A stretch of DNA of 64,000 nucleotides from CAZHRK01 sp964534555 (GTDB taxonomy: Bacteria > Babelota > Babeliae > Babelales > RVW-14): NCBI GenBank assembly GCA_964534555.1, contig CAZHRK010000001.1, positions 124,001 to 188,000 on the forward strand, given 5' to 3'. A program made the translations under genes and the position numbers. This document shows, piece after piece, positions 60,621 through 64,000 of the stretch. Every line of letters begins with the position of its first letter. The first letter of the stretch is position 1. The notes below the pieces were generated by a model. That model was not told where the DNA came from. It did not search any database and saw nothing but the letters and a program-made list of their open reading frames with translations.

Positions 60621-62846
60621 CTATCTATTGCGATCGCCACGATCTCTGCTGTCACGACGACGATCCCCACCGCGATCTCCACCACGGTCTCTGCCATCTC
60701 GGTCTCCACGATCTTGACGAGGAGGGCGGTCATAACCACCACCTTGTTGATCAGCAGGACGCTCGATTTCAGGAGCGATAAGTTTAATGCGGCCAGTTTC
60801 TCTATCTTGTGAAACAACTTTAACTGCTAACTTGTCACCAACCTTATAAAGTTGATCAAGTTTGTCTTGCTTTGTTCTGTCAATAGTAGAAACGTGAACC
60901 ATTCCTTCTTTGCCCATAACAAGCTCGACAATCATTCCAAACTCAGCGATACGCTTAATTGTTCCATTAAACAATGAACCAATTTCGATGTCGCCACAAA
61001 GTGTTTTGATCCAGCTTTCGGCTTCGATCGCACCTTCGCTTGATTTGGAATAGATTTTAACAGATCCGTCATCTTCAATATCAATTTGAGTGCCGGTTTT
61101 TGCAATAATCTCTTTGATGTTCTTTCCTGAAGGACCAATAATTAAACCGATCTTATCAGTTGGAACTCTGAGTGTTGTTACTCGTGGAGCAAGGGCTGAA
61201 ACTTCGCTACGCGGAGTTGTCATCACTTTTCTCATTTCACCAAGAATATGGAGACGAGCTTTTCTTGCGCGTTCTAATGAGTTAACAAGAAGTTCGCGTG
61301 AAAGTCCCACTTTGTCTTTGATATCAAGCTGGAATGCTACAATACCTCTATCCGAACCAACAACTTTAAAGTCCATAAGTCCGAATGCATCTTCCATTCC
61401 GAGAATATCAGTTAGAAGATGGAGATTGTCTGATGAGTCTCTTACGAGTCCCATCGCAATACCTGCAACCATATCGCTAATCTGGACGCCAGCATCCATA
61501 AGCGCCATAACTGTTGAGCAAACTGTTGCCATAGAAGATGAACCGTTAGATTCAAGGATATCAACAACAGATCTAACAACGTATGGAAAGTTATCACCCT
61601 TAGGAAGGATGTTTATGAATGAGCTTTCAGCAAGGTATCCATGTCCAATTTCTCTGCGTCCTGCACCACGGATAGGCTTAACTTCACCGGTTGCAAATGG
61701 AGGGAAATTATAATGAAGCATGAACAAACGCTCTCCAGCACCACCGATCAGAGACTCGACTTTTTGAGCGTCTTGTCCTGTTCCTAGTGTAATGCTTGCG
61801 ATTGCTTGTGTTTCTCCGCGTTGGAAGACTGCTGAGCCGTGAACACAAGGGAGCACGCCAACTTCAGTCATAATCGGTCTGATCTCATCAAAGCTACGAC
61901 CGTCAACACGTACTTTTTTGCTTGCAAGTACATCTGGAAGTGTTTCTTTGATCATTTGATCAAAAATAAATTTGATCGCATATTCTGGGACAACTTCATT
62001 TTTGATGTCGTCTGCAAACATCTGAATGATAGATTTTTTAAGCGCTTCAAGTCCCTCGCCACGTTCATTTTTTGTAGCAGCAAAAAGCTCTTCAGCAAAC
62101 TGTGGAGGCAACACAGATTTTACTTTTGCTTTCCACTCTGCCCAATTAATTTTGCTTTCAGGAACGATTTTTTCAGCGCCAACAGCAGCAGCAACTTCAA
62201 GCTGCCAATCAACTTGCTTTTTGATCTCTTCATGAGCAGCAAACAGCAAATCAATCATCTCTTCTTCAGAGATGTGGTTGCAGTGGCCTTCAACCATGCA
62301 GATACCATTTTTTGTACCTGCAATAGTGATGTCTGAGTCTGAAGCTGTTAATTCTTCGTATGTTGGATTGAATTTAAATTTTCCATCAACACGCGCTACT
62401 TGAACAGCTCCAACTGGCCCAAGAAAAGGGATAGAAGAAAGTGTAAGAGCAAGTGATGAACCAATTAATGAAAGTATGGTTGTTGGAAATTTTCCATCAG
62501 AAGAATATACAGTAGAAAGAAGCTGTACTTCGTTGAAATAGGTTGAAGGAAAAAGAGGACGAATTGGTCTGTCAATAACACGGGAAGCCAATACTTCCAT
62601 GTCACTCAGTTTACCTTCGCGCTTGAAGTAGCCACCAGGAATTCTTCCTGCAGCGGATGTTCTTTCTCTGTATTCAACCGTTAATGGAAAAAATCCAAGG
62701 GCCTCTTTGGCTTCCTTGGTTGCAACAGCAGTTGAAAGAACGACGTTATTGCCTGACTTGATCCACACGGATCCGTCGGCTTGGCGAGCGTACTTGCCAA
62801 GCTCAACTTCAATTCCGCTATGCTCAAATCTAAAAGTCTTGGTCAT
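60621..62846 (-). CDS. pnp: Polynucleotide phosphorylase
   Basis: 741 residues. 3'-5' RNA-degrading phosphorylase of the degradosome. Two RNase PH domains (VVLSTAVATKEAK, DRPIRPLFP; AGRREIGHGYLAESSF), a KH domain (LIIGPSGKNIKEII) and an S1 domain (GTIKRIAEFGMIVELVMGKEGMVHVS). The tail (about the last 45 residues) is a dense run of Arg/Asp/Gly (DRGGDRGGDRRRDSRD). It follows rpsO by 4 bases, the usual rpsO-pnp arrangement. Confidence 0.97.
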   Translation of the reverse strand: MTKTFRFEHSGIEVELGKYARQADGSVWIKSGNNVVLSTAVATKEAKEALGFFPLTVEYRERTSAAGRIPGGYFKREGKLSDMEVLASRVIDRPIRPLFPSTYFNEVQLLSTVYSSDGKFPTTILSLIGSSLALTLSSIPFLGPVGAVQVARVDGKFKFNPTYEELTASDSDITIAGTKNGICMVEGHCNHISEEEMIDLLFAAHEEIKKQVDWQLEVAAAVGAEKIVPESKINWAEWKAKVKSVLPPQFAEELFAATKNERGEGLEALKKSIIQMFADDIKNEVVPEYAIKFIFDQMIKETLPDVLASKKVRVDGRSFDEIRPIMTEVGVLPCVHGSAVFQRGETQAIASITLGTGQDAQKVESLIGGAGERLFMLHYNFPPFATGEVKPIRGAGRREIGHGYLAESSFINILPKGDNFPYVVRSVVDILESNGSSSMATVCSTVMALMDAGVQISDMVAGIAMGLVRDSSDNLHLLTDILGMEDAFGLMDFKVVGSDRGIVAFQLDIKDKVGLSRELLVNSLERARKARLHILGEMRKVMTTPRSEVSALAPRVTTLRVPTDKIGLIIGPSGKNIKEIIAKTGTQIDIEDDGSVKIYSKSSEGAIEAESWIKTLCGDIEIGSLFNGTIKRIAEFGMIVELVMGKEGMVHVSTIDRTKQDKLDQLYKVGDKLAVKVVSQDRETGRIKLIAPEIERPADQQGGGYDRPPRQDRGDRDGRDRGGDRGGDRRRDSRDRGDRNR

Positions 62847-62850
62847 AATA

Positions 62851-63123
62851 TTACATCAGCCCGTGAGCTTTGAGTGAGTCTACTGTTTTTTTGTAGCTAG
62901 CAGCATTTGTTCTTTCAAGGTATCTCATGAATGAACGGCGCTTACCAACAAGCATCATCAATCCGCGTTGTGATGAATAATCTTTGTGTGCAGCTTTAAG
63001 GTGTGCAGATACTTGACGAATTCTTTCTGAAAGAATCGCAATTTGTACCTCGCAGGAACCTACGTCTGTTGGGTTTTTTGCAAATGCTTTGATCAGCTTT
63101 GCTTTTGCTTCTACTGTCATCAT
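62851..63123 (-). CDS. rpsO: Ribosomal protein S15
   Basis: 90 residues, standard length. Binds 16S rRNA early in 30S assembly. Conserved GSCEVQIAILSERI, HLKAAHKDYSSQRGLMMLVGKRRSFMRYL and the C-terminal SYKKTVDSLKAHGL are all present. Lies between tRNA-Val and pnp. Autoregulation at the leader is known in other bacteria but not shown here. Confidence 0.97.
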   Translation of the reverse strand: MMTVEAKAKLIKAFAKNPTDVGSCEVQIAILSERIRQVSAHLKAAHKDYSSQRGLMMLVGKRRSFMRYLERTNAASYKKTVDSLKAHGLM

Positions 63124-63181
63124 GAGATTTTGCCTCTATAAACAATTAAACTTAATCTTTTTATTTTTTTGTTGTTTTCAA

Positions 63182-63257
63182 TGGTAGGCGCGAGCGGATT
63201 CGAACCACTGACCCTCGCTACGTCAAAGCGATGCTCTGCCAACTGAGCTACGCGCCC
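63182..63257 (-). tRNA. tRNA-Val (GAC)
   Basis: 76 bases including an encoded CCA end. Acceptor stem GGGCGCG pairs with CGCGCCT (a G-U at position 1-72). D arm GCTC-AGTTGGCA-GAGC, anticodon stem TCGCT/AGCGA with loop TTGACGT (anticodon GAC, Val), T arm with TTCGAAT loop. Sits between rpoC and rpsO on the minus strand, 11 bases after rpoC ends. Confidence 0.95.
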
Positions 63258-63268
63258 TAAGAAACTCG

Positions 63269-64000
63269 TTAATTCAATGAAATCTTATCAAGGCCGATTT
63301 CGAGTTGTTCCTCTTCACGAGCTTGGCGCTCAAGTGTTGAAACTTCCTCACCGATATACTTGTTCTTAAATGAACCGATACCTGTACCAGCCGGGATAAG
63401 TTTACCAATAACTACGTTTTCTTTCAACCCATAAAGATGATCTACTTGACCAACTAGAGCCGCTTCTGTCAGCACGCGAGTCGTTTCTTGGAAAGACGCT
63501 GCTGAAATGAAGCTCTCTGTGCCTAATGATGCTTTTGTAATACCCATCAAAATAGGCTTAGCTGTAGCTGGTTTTTTGCCTTCAGCAAGGTAGAGTTTGT
63601 TGACAGCCTGTAAATTAAATCTGTCAACGCGATCGCCAGCAATAAACTTGGTCTCACCAGGGTCAACAACACGCACTTTACGAAGCATCTGTCTGACAAT
63701 AACTTCGATATGCTTATCGTTAATATCTACACCTTGTAGTGTGTAAATTTCCTGGATTTCTCGAACTAAGTAGTTCTGTACCTCTTCAGGCCCAAGAATT
63801 CGTAGAATGTCGTGTACGTTAGGAACTCCAGATGTCAGAGCATCCCCTGCTTTAACGCGTTCACCGTCTTCAACGTTAAGGTGACGTGATCTTGGTACGC
63901 TGTACTCAAATACTTCACCATCATCTGTTGTTACGGTAACACGACGTTGACCTCTATGAAGTCCTCCGAACTTAATTACTCCGTCAGCTTCGGAAAGAAC
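63269..64000 (-). CDS. rpoC: RNA polymerase beta' subunit, C-terminal part (partial)
   Basis: About 244 codons of the C-terminal end of beta'. The frame runs in from the right window edge without a stop: KHIEVIVRQML, then KVRVVDPGETKFIAGD, FISAASFQETTRVLTEAA (bridge to the trigger-loop end region) and the family end-piece NVVIGKLIPAGTG. The remaining ~1000 or more residues lie beyond the window. First gene of the leftward group rpoC-tRNA-Val-rpsO-pnp-rph-lptE-holA. Confidence 0.96.
   Translation of the reverse strand, partial: VLSEADGVIKFGGLHRGQRRVTVTTDDGEVFEYSVPRSRHLNVEDGERVKAGDALTSGVPNVHDILRILGPEEVQNYLVREIQEIYTLQGVDINDKHIEVIVRQMLRKVRVVDPGETKFIAGDRVDRFNLQAVNKLYLAEGKKPATAKPILMGITKASLGTESFISAASFQETTRVLTEAALVGQVDHLYGLKENVVIGKLIPAGTGIGSFKNKYIGEEVSTLERQAREEEQLEIGLDKISLN

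Noticed and set aside
61839..62336. 165-residue plus-strand open frame
   Set aside because: Antisense to pnp; no signal or motif.
1..64000. Insertion sequences, prophage, integrase or CRISPR-Cas genes
   Set aside because: No transposase, integrase, phage structural or Cas motifs were found in any frame I read.

Overview
The window looks like chromosomal DNA of a host-associated, diderm (LPS-bearing) bacterium with a compact genome. Seen in the sequence: LpxK, an LptE-like lipoprotein, two secretins, MlaE/MlaF, a beta-barrel protein, GroESL, many short exported proteins, and several signal-peptide proteins with ankyrin repeats. The mix of exported ankyrin proteins, exported peptidases and very compact gene packing is what I would expect from the candidate phylum Dependentiae (TM6) or another intracellular lineage. 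That placement is inference; no 16S rRNA gene is present to confirm it.

Layout. 1-8.4 kb: a partial branched-chain amino acid carrier, two glycosyltransferases with signal peptides, an ABC exporter, a Cys-rich ankyrin protein and groES-groEL. 8.7-13.7 kb: an exported PLP enzyme, two tandem paralogous ankyrin proteins, endonuclease IV and a methyltransferase. 13.8-20.3 kb: an HD-domain lipoprotein and a leftward nusA-infB-lpxK-WecA/TagO-like operon. 20.3-21.0 kb: a very strong chromosomal origin candidate, with an AT-rich unwinding element, DnaA-trio-like triplets, a GC-rich spacer and two inverted arrays of DnaA boxes phased at 11 bp. 21.0-30.9 kb: exported cell-wall enzymes (two NlpC/P60 proteins, a VanX-like dipeptidase, an inactive-looking third NlpC paralog), a family 4 uracil-DNA glycosylase, a clostripain-like protease, a truncated ComEC-like protein and enolase. 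30.9-34.4 kb: unknown exported proteins. 34.5-39.6 kb: gltX, then cysK-dapF-class I aldolase-LOG protein. 39.6-53.2 kb: a long leftward cluster, tpiA-secG-mlaE-mlaF-response regulator-moxR-gspC-secretin-pilM/N-pilO-secretin. 53.3-58.3 kb: an outer-membrane-like protein with mreB, dipeptidyl peptidase III and a Fis-like protein. 58.3-64 kb: leftward rpoC-tRNA-Val-rpsO-pnp-rph-lptE-holA.

How it fits together. Core information genes (rpoC, rpsO, pnp, rph, nusA, infB, gltX, holA) alternate with envelope functions. DapF, the WecA/TagO-like enzyme, MreB and the NlpC/VanX enzymes point to peptidoglycan metabolism. The GspC/secretin/PilM-PilN-PilO genes make half of a type II secretion or type IV pilus machine; its ATPase, platform protein and pilins are not in this window. 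Many genes are preceded by poly-G Shine-Dalgarno tracts, and most convergent gene pairs share a bidirectional hairpin terminator or overlap at their stop codons.
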